This document shows positions 1 through 11,800 of a stretch of DNA of 64,000 nt, piece by piece; positions within the stretch are counted from its first letter, which is position 1, and every line of letters starts with the position of its first letter. The position numbers and the translations under genes are program-made. Origin of the DNA: Paralithodes platypus. Its lineage: Eukaryota > Arthropoda > Malacostraca > Decapoda > Lithodidae. The DNA lies in the NCBI GenBank assembly GCA_032716605.1, contig CM064509.1, forward strand, positions 43,397,632 through 43,461,631, in the 5' to 3' direction. Below the pieces are notes generated by a model that made no database searches, was not told the DNA's origin, and was given only the letters and a program-made list of their open reading frames with translations.

Positions 1-443
1 AAAAACCTAATTAAACAGGCTTTTTATCCATCAAAAACTTACATTATTATTGTACTTCTGTTAAATAGCGAAGTTTACGGCTCAAACTTCCTTATAGCCT
101 GAAACTCGCAAGTGGTCAATTATCAGGGATATCTATGATGCATTAGCTACTGTGTTCAGTTCACAATAAGAACACACAGAGCAGGAATAGTCATAAGTAA
201 TCCTCTAACCCCCAGCCCTTGCTCCTTTTCAACTCTAGAAAATATGATCCTTTTAAAAGTTATATTTTGATTTGTCTCATCCGAAGTTACCTGGATATTA
301 TGCTGTAGCCCTTGTGTATGATCTTGGGTTAAGTGTCCATCACGTTTCCCAAAAGACAAACGCATGTAAATGGGCTCAAAGGCAAAGCACAGGCTAGCGT
401 ACCTATATATATAATTATTCTCAAGTACATAATTACACCCATA
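1..443. other. Upstream intron sequence, no feature seen
   Basis: AT-rich sequence upstream of the first visible exon. It has no splice-bounded open frame resembling the macroglobulin family and no repeat that I recognise. It is most likely part of the preceding intron. Confidence 0.4.
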
Positions 444-512
444 GGCCGTAGCGCGGTTGGTAGAGCACTCGCCTGCAAACTGAGGTTGATAGTTTAAGTC
501 TCGGGCCAGCCA
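444..512 (+). repeat. tRNA-derived sequence, probable SINE head
   Basis: A ~69-nt segment begins GGCCGTAGCGCGGTTGGTAGAGC, resembling a tRNA D-arm/A-box, and ends near GTTTAAGTCTCGGGCCAGCCA, a degraded T-arm/B-box and acceptor-like end. The anticodon stem has mismatches, so a working tRNA gene is unlikely. A tRNA-derived SINE head or pseudo-tRNA fits better. It lies in the intron just before exon 709-912. Confidence 0.45.
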
Positions 513-708
513 GTGTGTTATTGGCAGGCGCCATTGCTGTTGGTGAACGCCCAGCTCTTGAGCAGAGAGTTTATGGTGGAAAAAAATGCATCCTAATTAC
601 ACCCAAAGTGCATAAGTACACTCAAAATGTATATAATGGTTATCCTTTCAAAATATTAACTGGAATCAGCTATAATGCTTGGTCTTTACAAATGCACTTT
701 ATCTACAG

Positions 709-912
709 ATGAAGACCCTCAACTGCCGAGCCATCATGCATTCCTCGGAGTTCTCTCATGAACTGACCCACTACTTTTCCCCCTCCAACTCGTCTCTGCT
801 GATCCACGCCCCCGAGGATGAGGTTAAGTGCGTCTCCGGCCAGAACACCAGTCACGTCTTGCCCGTCCTCTTCTCGGCTCGTGATCAACCCTCGGCCCAA
901 ATCTCCGTCCAA
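709..912 (+). CDS. A2M: A2M exon 1 of window (end of MG4, start of MG5)
   Basis: Acceptor TCTACAG precedes 709 and donor GTCAGT starts at 913. The exon is 204 nt, phase 0/0, and encodes residues 1-68 of the visible protein. The segment [14 protein letters not shown] followed by EVKC is the usual MG4-to-MG5 boundary of the family. Potential N-glycosylation sequons occur at NSS and NTS. The ATG at the exon start is coincidental, because the protein must begin further upstream. Confidence 0.88.
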
Positions 913-3900
913 GTCAGTTTATACTAGAGATGGAACGAATATCAATTTTCACTATTTGTGAATACGAATACGAATATTTGTTGGTAAAATTCGCGAATAC
1001 GAATAGCGAATATTTTAATCTTTCTTGAAGGATGAAATTGTCATCATTCAAGAACTGGGAATTCTTTTTTATATCTCTAACAAACGTTAATTAAATGACT
1101 ATGAAATTAATTACCGGAAGCCAATGACGATGTGATTGTGTAAAGCTGCGCGTTTCGTTACCACCACTGATTAGCCATTGGGCTTTTGGCAGAAAATGCC
1201 AAAAATTATCAGTGATATCCGAGACATGTTTACATACAGTGTTCTCATCGTCCAGCATATTACCGTTTCATAATCATCAGCCAACTTAAAATAGCCCTGT
1301 ATAATATTTGAATATCACTAGAACAATACACTATATCATGTAGGAAGTCTTCTGGAGAAATAGGGCAAATATATTAAACTATGCATGATAAACTAAAGCA
1401 CAAAATGTATGCTAGAATAGTATTGACAAATCGCTAGATAGTCACCAGACACTAAAAGCTTGTATGTCACTAGAAAACATATGTTGAAGTATCTAGAATA
1501 ATCTTTAACAATCGAAAAATCTCTACAATTCCTTAAAATAGGGAACATAACTTGAATATCGCTAGAATTCATCACATCTTGATGTCGCTAGATGGAAGTG
1601 ATGGAAGTGATTCGCTGAATCTAGCGGTAGCCGGTACATTGGCAACATTGTACCAAGACCATTTATTCAGTTATAATGAACATGGTCAGATTTCGGAACT
1701 ATTACAATTATTTCAAAGTTCAGAGATCATCAGATTGGTTTGAAAGTCGATGTACACAATTTCAGTTCCATTAGTTTAAAAAACATTCACATACTATGGT
1801 ACTTAGAGGGTTTAATAAAGAAGCATGCCTTTTCCCGACGTCCTACAAGCGAAGCTTTAAAATGTAATATTTTACATTTTTGTATTTCTTCTATTGGTTT
1901 CGTGAAAATATTCGCATGTTTGCAAATAGCTCTGCATGGAAATGCGAATACGAATACGAATATTGAAAAACATAGCAAATATTCGCACATACGAATACGA
2001 AACGAATATTCGGTCCATCTCTAGTCTATACCCTGTTCCAAATTAATAGTCCAGCAATCTTTAACCCTAACCTCTATAACTCAAAAAGGACTAGAGCAAA
2101 TGAGTTGTAAATTTCTACATCCATAAATTAGTAGTCCAGAAATTGTGAACCCTAACCTCTATAACTCAAAAAAGGCTAGAACAAATGGGGTGTACATTTC
2201 CACATCCATTCCCTGGTTGACCCTTCCAATATGGTTGAAATATTAGCTAGATTAGTCGTTTGTGAGTTGTAGAGGTTCATACTACAGAGTTTTGGACTAC
2301 CCTCTTGGAATAGGGTATAGCCAACTTCATATTCGCCTCTAGAAATAATTTACATTAACCTTTATTGTTTAGTAATTTTGTGTAATGGAAGCCAAACTCT
2401 ACACATTAGAAGTTATGCCATACTGGGAAAATATGTCTCGCATGAAATGAGCTTTCAATAATGCCTGCCCTTGGTGTCACGGCTAAAGGGGAAGCTTTAG
2501 GAAATCAAAATAAGGATATCTTTGAAAGCCAAGCCCCTCTTAATTTACTCCTGTATTGGGCTTCTATTTCTAAACCGAGAACAAAGGAGATCTTAATCTA
2601 TGGTAGTGTCCACGAAGTTTTGCATTGAACAAACTGTGACAAAGCATTCGATGATGCCTGCAAGGGTTCCCATAGTTTTCTTTTATCATTTCTATTTAAT
2701 TTTTTTTAATTTTACCTATTTCAAAGAGCGGTTGGTCGCATTTGGAAGAGCTTATGGAAGTGTAATTTCAGGTGATCTCGCGCGGCCGCATCCAATACTC
2801 CAGTAGCCAACTGTACCAGCTGGTTGAGGGGCCACTTCCAATCAACCCCGAACACCTGGTGGAGCCACTGCCGCCAGCCATCCCTGGCACCGTGAGGGGA
2901 GTCATAAACGTCAACATAAATATTCCAAATACAGCATCGCCAACTGCTAGGGTTAGTTTGCATGATCTTTTAGGCAGAAAATTAATACTGCACCTGTACA
3001 TTACTTCAATAACAAAACTGTATTTTTGTTTTCCAAGCTCACACCAAGTATTAAATAGTGTAAACAAAATTTGTCTTAATCCTATCACTACAGATATGAA
3101 TTATTGCTTTCTAGCTATTACTGTATATTAAAATGTTATTTTAATTTTGATTTCCTTCTGAAACTAAAGCATTGCTGTAATAGGCATGAACATAGCTCTA
3201 AAGGAATGGTGGGAGTGTCAGAACATAAATATTATTACAATTATTATTTATCGGAGTGCATTAGCTGGAAAAGTGCAGGCACTAGAAGTTGCTGTATAGG
3301 CAAACCCAGGACACCTATAACGCTGACGGAGAAAACATTAGAACAACATAGACCAGAGAAAAGTCTTATGCAAATGAGATGGCAAGGCAAATAAGGGAGT
3401 AAATATCTTCATATTAATCTATTTACGCTTGACTTTAATAAACTGCTACTAGGATTCAAATATGCTTATTTCCAGATCTCCATTATGTATTATAACTATA
3501 ACTGTATATGTTATGGTAATATACAATATATCGCTAAAGGCTATACAGAATCAAAAGACAAGGTTCAAAGGCCATTCTGAGAACATTAACACAGTGCATT
3601 ACCGTTAATGAAAGATAAGAATGGGAGAATGCTAGCCGAGAAGCAAGAGAGAGTCGAAAGATGGAGGGAGTACTTCAAGGAGTTGCTAAATGTAAGGAAT
3701 GAAGAGCCAGCAAACATAGCTGGATATGGTATGGGAGGGAGAAGAAGAGAAGTAGTGGAGGAGGAGGTGGGGATCAGGTCAGAAGTGTGGGAAGCCATGA
3801 AAAGAGTGAAGTTGGGGAAAGCACCAGGAACAGATGGAGTGTGTGAGGAAATGTTGAGGTATGGTGGTGAGATAGTGATAGAATGGGTATGGAAAATGTG

Positions 3901-5792
3901 AAAACTAGCATGGGAGAAGGGGAGTGGACCCGATGACTGGAAGACTGGCATAACAGTCTCCCTATAAAAGGGGAAAGAAGAGTGTGTGGTAACCACCGAG
4001 GAATATGTCTTCTAAGCGTAGTAGGGAAGGTATACAGTAGGGTAGTGATTGAGAGAGTGAGAACGGAGAAATGGATAGGCGACGAGCAGGGAGGTTTTAG
4101 GAAGGGAAGAGGATGTGTAGATCAGATTTGTACCCTGAATTGTGTTGTGGAGAAGTATCTGGAGAAGAAACAAAAGGTGTATGTTGCCTTTATGGACTTG
4201 GAGAAGGCCTATGACAGAGTTGATAGAGAAGGTTTGTGGAAAGTACTTAGAATATACGGAGTAGAGGGCAAGTTGCTGAAAGCAGTGAAGAGCATGTATG
4301 AGGGTGCAAAGGCGGCAGTACGTGTGGAGAGTGAGCAGAGCAAGTTCTTTGACCTGAATGTTGGTTTGAAACAGGGGTGTGTGATGTCCCCGTGGTTGTT
4401 TACTGTATATATGGATGGAGTCATGAAAGAAATACTATCAAGAGCAATGAATGTTGGTGTATCGCTGAAAAGGGAGGGAATTGAGTGGAAGCTACCTATA
4501 TTGCTGTTTGCGGATGATAGTTCTGATGAGTGATAATGAATGGGAGTTGCAGGGTCTAGTAAATGAGTTTGGAACAGTGTGCGAAAAACGGAATTTGAAG
4601 GTAAATGCGGGGAAGAGCAAGGTTATGGTCTTCGTAAGGGGTGAAGTCACAGAGTGTGAGGTGAAGCTGAACGGTTAGGCTATGGAGATTGTCAACTCTT
4701 TTAAGTATCTGGGCAGTGTGTTGAGTAAAGATGGGACTATGGATGAAGAAGTGCGGGAGAGGGTACAACAGGGGAAGAGGGTTGTAGGAACGCTAAAAGC
4801 AGTAACAAGAAATGGGATGGTCAGTATGGAAGTGAAGAAGTCCTTGCATGACAGTGTGGTAATCCCGACACTGACTTACGGAAGCGAAGCATGGATGTTG
4901 GTTGAGAGACTCCGACCAAGAGTGAGAGCAGTGGAAATGAATTACTTAAGGAGTGCGTGCGGAGTTACATGGAGGGATAGACAGACTAATGAGGAAGTAC
5001 GAAGGAGGTGAGGTGTGGTGTGGATGTAGATGCGTTGGTAAGTGTGAAAAGGAACTACTTGAGATGGTTCGGCCATATGGAACGTATGGAAAGCGAGAGA
5101 ATGACTAAGAGGGTGTACGAGAGTGAGGTGGATGGACAGAGAGGGAGAGGTAGACCGAATGAGAGGTGGAAGGATGGAGTGAGGAAGTACATGAACGAAG
5201 GCGGTGCTGGTTGGGGGGAGGGGCGTCGACTGACTGGGGACAGAGGTGCATGGGGGCGGTTCGTTCGTGGCCACCCCTTCGGGGATCACGGCGTCAGGCA
5301 ATAGATAGATAGATTACCGTTAATGTGTATATTATAGATTAGGCTTTCTCTGCTATTTATTCTATTTGCCACATAATAGATAATAGTTTTAACAAACTAG
5401 TATTCCTGAAGATTTTCCTAAAAGATGGTGAATTGAAAGATAACCTTAAGTTCTTTTATTTAAGGTAAACCGTTACATGTAAAGATATATAATTCAATCA
5501 AAATAATGTGGCATTGATGAGTGGCATTGCAAATTATATTAGAAGTTTTTAGTCTACATTATGCTCATGTGAGCCACTCCTGTGAGTCACTCCTGTATAT
5601 TTTATTGTTGTGCTTTTCATTAGATGTATCCCATATGAATAATTGTGTAATGTAATAAAATATAGCATAATTTCATTGTAGCTATGGTTTGAAGCAATAG
5701 TTTAGTATCAGTATTTTGAAATTGCACTCCTTCAGTCCGGAGTAAGATATTATGTTGCACAGCATTTTGTTCTGTAGTGTATATGCATATAT

Positions 5793-5886
<94 letters not shown>

Positions 5887-8800
5887 GAATCTTGGTTATA
5901 TTTTTCAGGTCTTGGTGTGGTACACGCGGAATAATGGTGAGGTTGTGTCAGACACCCGAGAACTGAAAGTGGAGAAGTGCCTCCCTAACGACGTATTTCT
6001 CTCCTGGTCCACAAAGAAGGCCCAGCCGGGAGACATCGCCTCCATCACACTCACGTCAGAGCCAGAGTCCGTCTGCAGTCTGGGTAAGTCATCAGTTCAG
6101 TACTACTATTTATAATAATTTAATTATTTGTTTGTCTCCAACATTTATTCTTTTTTAAGAAATTAACTAACGCTTGCAGAAAATCCACGTCAAAGAATCA
6201 GTTTAAATAGTAAAGCTGCTAGTAAACTGCATGGAAGAAAGACCTTCTTTAAACAAGAACTGAAAGTATGTAAAAATACACGCAGAACCTAGTGTAGGCC
6301 TTTATGCAATACAGAATATATTAAAAACATTAAAAATAAACTGACACACCGACTTAACGCCCTCAGGTCACTTGCTCACACAAAATTTGGACACAACAAA
6401 GAAACTACCACCACAGTATATAAACAATACATAAGATCAGTGATGGAATACGCAAGCCCAGCCTGGGCTTCTAACCTAGCTGAAACACATCATAAGACCT
6501 TACAGACTATTCAAAACAAAGCCCTGAAGATCATTACAGGCGGCACAGCTACTGCACCCACAGATTACCTACATCAAGAAACCAAAATCCTCAAAGTCAA
6601 AGACCATCTGGACATGAGAGGCACTCAATTCCTGGCAGCAGCCTCCACGAACCAAGACCACCCACTAAACTACATGGCAACACACCCACAGACACCAAGA
6701 AATTTCAAAACAACACCCAGCACACGGTATCACACACAATTATTGTCCTCTCTCCCTCCCTGCCCACCCCGAACTAACTTCCAGAAGCACATCCATACTC
6801 ATATCTCTCACCGATCCATCCACTCACTCACAGACAACACGCAGCTGCATGCACGACCTCCCGAAATCCATCCTTCCGAATCCTCCCTTCCTCGCGAGAA
6901 CAGAGTCCACCTGGCCAGGCTGAGAAGCGGACACCATCCAGCTCTCCTGAGTTATCAGAAGAGACTGGATGACTCCGTTGTCGACGCCTGCCCGGGATCT
7001 AACACAGCACCCCATACCATTAAACACATCATAGAAGACTGCATTTCACACAACCAATTACGCCAACAACACAATCTACACTCAATGAGAGCTCTGTGGG
7101 AAAGCCAGATCGTGGCCATGGCCTTTCTCAGGGACTCGGGGCTGTTCGGCCAGGCAGCTTAGGGAACAACAACAACAACAACAACAGAATATATGGTAAG
7201 GTTATATTTTATCAATGAGATAAAGTGTGATTGTTTTAGACAAGGTAGGCAACGGGCAGGCACTAATGCCTTGGTAATTGTACTGCTAACCATTAAAAGC
7301 AATTAAATCTATAAACAAACTTTCTTTGAAGCTCAAAAAAACAAATTCGCCAAAATTATTATACATTAATTTTCAAATTGTATGCATATTGTGAATTTAA
7401 AAGCTTGTTCTGCAGATGAATGATGAAGGAAAAAGTGCTTGTGTGATACCGGCTAGATTCAAAATAGGAATCGCTTTCCCCTTTAGGTGTTGTTGACAAG
7501 AGCTCGGAGTTACTGAACAGCAACCCCGACCCCATCAATCTGAACGAACTGTTTACCTTCGCTGACGGCTTCAAGGTCCACCCGTGGGAGAGAAACCAGG
7601 TCAGCGACTATAGCTACTGCAAGGACAAGCACAGGCCCATCTTACTTCCAGGAGGTAATAATGCTACTGCTAATAATAGGGCCTACAATTATTCCTCAAA
7701 GCACCATATCCTCCAGAGGAATTCACTAATCCACAGATCACTTTGCAATTCCAAGAACAGGGACACCATTCATGCGCTAACTGCAACTGCAGAAGTGGCA
7801 CCAACATACATAAAAGTTTAAAGACCGTTTTGTCCACAGAGAATGTGGTTAGTCTCACTTCCTAAATGGCGGCTTTCCAGATGGCCCTGTCAAGGGCTGC
7901 CTATGTTAAGTTTTTAATTTTGAGATCGGACCAGAGTACCCGAGCCCACGTCGTTCTAGGTTCACCTCTACCCGCAGCTCCCCCCATATTCACAGTCCGG
8001 CATTTCTTCACCCAGTTCTGATAATTTCTCTCCACGTGTCCAAACCAACCAAGTCGGCTCGTGCACATCACTTCACTGACACTCCTAATGCCCAGGCGCC
8101 TTCTCAATTCCTCTCTGGGTACCCCGTCCCAGAGATTAACCCCACACTTCCATCTCATTCTCTTCTCATTCGGTTTCATTCTATTGATATCCTCCGCTTT
8201 AACCGGCCACATCTTTGAGGCATAGGCCATCGCGCTCCTGACACAAGAGGTATACACCTTGCCACTCATGGTCAGGAGTGGCAACAGCCCTCAAAACATT
8301 CCCCAGCCACTTCTGACTCTACCAATGAAGTCCGTTTCTGCGCCACCTCCGGCGGAGACCAACTAAAGTCTCTATTAGTTTCAAATGTTAGTGCTGTTTT
8401 TTAAGTTTCAATCCTAAATACATTATCCTTTCACTTTCAAATAGATTATTTTTTTTAATCCATTAACCCGGCAACTGCAACATGCCTTAGGGAAGGTTTT
8501 GAAGGGGCACTGAGACATGCCTTCAGGAAGCACGATATTTAAGCGCGTACAAAAAACGCGCGAACGGGTCTAGGCGGCTGAAAATTGGATCAGGAATAAG
8601 GCTGCACAACTTTAGATAACTAACATCGCTACACACATACACCTCAGAGTCTCAGACACACATTAACCTTTAATATTGTGGAGACGGTGGCTGGGCTCTG
8701 GGCCAGTCCTTCAACCCCAGACATATCCCATTTACTATATATGTATAAAAGCCAGTGGAACAAGCATAACTCACTAAAAGCACAATTGATAGCAAGGAGA

Positions 8801-11800
8801 GGAGGGAGGAGAAATTCCTCCCTCCTTTCCACGGACACCACTCCCGACTTGTTTATACCTTATTTTACGGCTTTATGCTTTATTCTTTCTTTACAGCTAA
8901 TTTTTGGGTCTTATTTCTTCACAAATGTGCCTTGTGGTGCAATAATTATACTTAATATGAGATATATAAGGGATATTGCATAATTACTCTCCACCCTCCT
9001 CCCATCTGACTAGGCCAGGAAAACCGTAGACGGGCGTGCAATTCGCACCAATCGTGCAACTCCCGAACACACACACACACATATATGTGTGCAATAAACA
9101 TTTCAGTTGGATGTGAGAGTGTGATCCCAACACACATGTACATTTTGTTAAGTTTTTTTAGGGTTGGATTCTTGGTAGATTCTTCGTACCACAGTGGGCT
9201 ATTCAAATCAGAGGCGTAGCTGCTATGTTAACTTTCCTCTGCTGCTGAAATTTTTCCTGAACGAAAATAGATTGGGATATGTGAAACTTTGATATGTGAT
9301 ATAAAAGTGCTATTACATAATTATTCTACAACTCTACAAGTTTGCACAAGATTATATTATGTTGTGCCTTATAATGAAACTAATAACCAATCCCTTATTT
9401 TGGGGTATATTTGACTAATGACCGTTTTACTTCATTACTAGCATCCTGAAATACAATTAGCCTTTAACATTATGTTGTACTAATTAAATCTTGTTCTGTT
9501 CTGACAAATTTACAGTAAGTATTTTCCGTAAAGCAAGTGCAAAAAAACGATTATCAAGTTAGACAATCTAGCAGTGTGTTAAAAAAATAAAAATAAGAGC
9601 ATTGTAGGCTAATATAAAGCGCCTACAGTATATTTTTATAAACTACTGTATGTACTTGTAAAAAGTATGTTTATGCCCCTTTCAGTGTCTACAACACCAA
9701 TCTTTACATTTTAATTTTCAGAGAGCATAGTGCCAAGGCGTCACTACAACTATTACTCTGATTATGTGGACGCCTTGAAGATGTTTGATGTGAGTCCAGA
9801 TTCATATCCTGTTTTGTAATTATCAAATTGTTACCTGAAATTTTGCTGTAGTTACAATGGTTATTTTCATAAGCTTGCATTATGCTTAGTTGCTGATTAG
9901 CATATTCCTTCCGTACTATGTCGGCCACTTTGTGAAATTACTTTGTATTCATTATAATCCTTATGAAGAGATAGTGTCTAACTATACTCTCAGATCAGCT
10001 AGGCTATGCACTTTAGAACCATAGTAGTGTTTTGGTAATCTGATTACTTTCAATGCTATTGTAAATTTATACGTAATTATGACCTGCGCCAGTAAGCATT
10101 AAACAGATTGAACTACTATGATCCTATCCTTGGACTTAATTCAGTAATGTAAACTTTTTCAGGATGCCGGTGTATTTGTCATCTCTGATTACACTCTTGA
10201 GACAAGGCCGTGCGAGAAGGACGGTGAGTACACGACAAAAAGAGTTAAACTGTTTAAACAAAAATTGCTCATATATGGTGAATAGATTTGTGATCCAATA
10301 TTGCATATTAGTATAACTAGCTTTTTAAGTGAATACATACATACATACATAATTTTTTAAGACTGAGTGTTCCACACATAAGTGCAGTTTCATTCGCTTG
10401 TCCTAATGGCGGCGTTCCAGGCAACTCTGTTAAGGGCTGCTTCACTTGTCAAGTTCTTGGATTTGAGATCGGCGCGTATAGTCCGATCCAAGGTCTTCCT
10501 CGGTCCACTCCTTGGTGCAGCTCTCTCTACAATCACAGACCTGCATTTTTTCACCCAATTTTGTTCATTCATTCTCTCCACATGTCCATACCATCCCATC
10601 CCAGTCTACTTGTACGCATCACCTCGCTAATACTCTTTATACCTCAACGTCTCCTCAGCTCCACATTTGTTATTCTATCCTGTAGCCTGGCCCCACACAT
10701 CCATCTCACCATTCTCATCTCATCACGCTCCATTCTGTTGACATCCTCTACTTTAACGGCCCATGTTTCTGAGGCATACGTCATTGCACTTCTAACACAT
10801 GAGGCATACACCTTTCCCTTCAGGGGGAGAGTCATTCTTTTCATGGTCAGGATTGGCATCAATTCTCTGAACTTCCCCCAGCCAAACCTAATTCTAGCAA
10901 CAGTGGCAGCCTCGGCCCCACCACCGGCAGAGATGGTATCTCCTAGGAAACAAAACTTGTTCACCAGCTCCAAAGACTCATTTCCAAAATTTACAGCGAC
11001 AGGATCATCACTTAACACAAGCTCGCCTTTGCACACTACGCACTAAAATTTCTCTATTTCTGACTTATCCTTCGGCAGGGGTCCCTTTATTCTACTACAG
11101 CGCTTACTCCCATGGTGTACCCAAGATCGACAGATGCTACATTGAATTGAGTTAATGCCCACTCCCTTTCCACACACTGCACATGGGTATGCACCGCTCT
11201 TTTCCACATTGCCTCTTCTCAATCTACAATGTATAACCTTGGTTTTGTTAATATTGACTCTTAAACCCTTGCTCGCCATGCCCTCTCGCCACTCTCTGAA
11301 TTTGGCCTCCGCATCCTGCATACTGTCGGCTATTAGGACTAAATAGTCTGCATAAATCAGTTCCAACGGGAGTCCGCCTCTAAAAACTCTAGACAGCGCC
11401 TCCAAGACCATAATAAAGAGGAGGGGGCTGAACCCTGATGGACTCCAACACGGACTGCGAACTCATCACTCGGTACACCCTTCACCCTCACTGCACTTCG
11501 CGAATCCTCTTACATCTTCATTATCACACGCACCAGCCACTCTTCCACACCAAGTTTCCTCATAGCCCACTACACAACATCTCTAGGCTCCCTATCAAAG
11601 GCCTTCTCCAGGTCTACAAACACAAAGTAATGATCCCTGCCTTTTAGTAAGTATCTTTCCTGTATCTGCCTGACTATGAAGATAGCATCGGTTGTACCAC
11701 TTCCTGGCATAAAACCAAACTGCATATCATCAATAGAGATGCTTTACCTGATCAAACTCTCAAGGACTCTAACCGACCTTCATGATTTGGTCAAGCATTT

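Noticed and set aside
444..512. Functional tRNA gene
   Set aside because: The anticodon stem has mismatches and the T-arm is degraded, so a SINE or pseudo-tRNA is the better reading.
3586..3996. 136-codon minus-strand open frame
   Set aside because: It lies antisense to the LINE family A reverse transcriptase and shows only low-complexity Ser/Pro/Phe composition.
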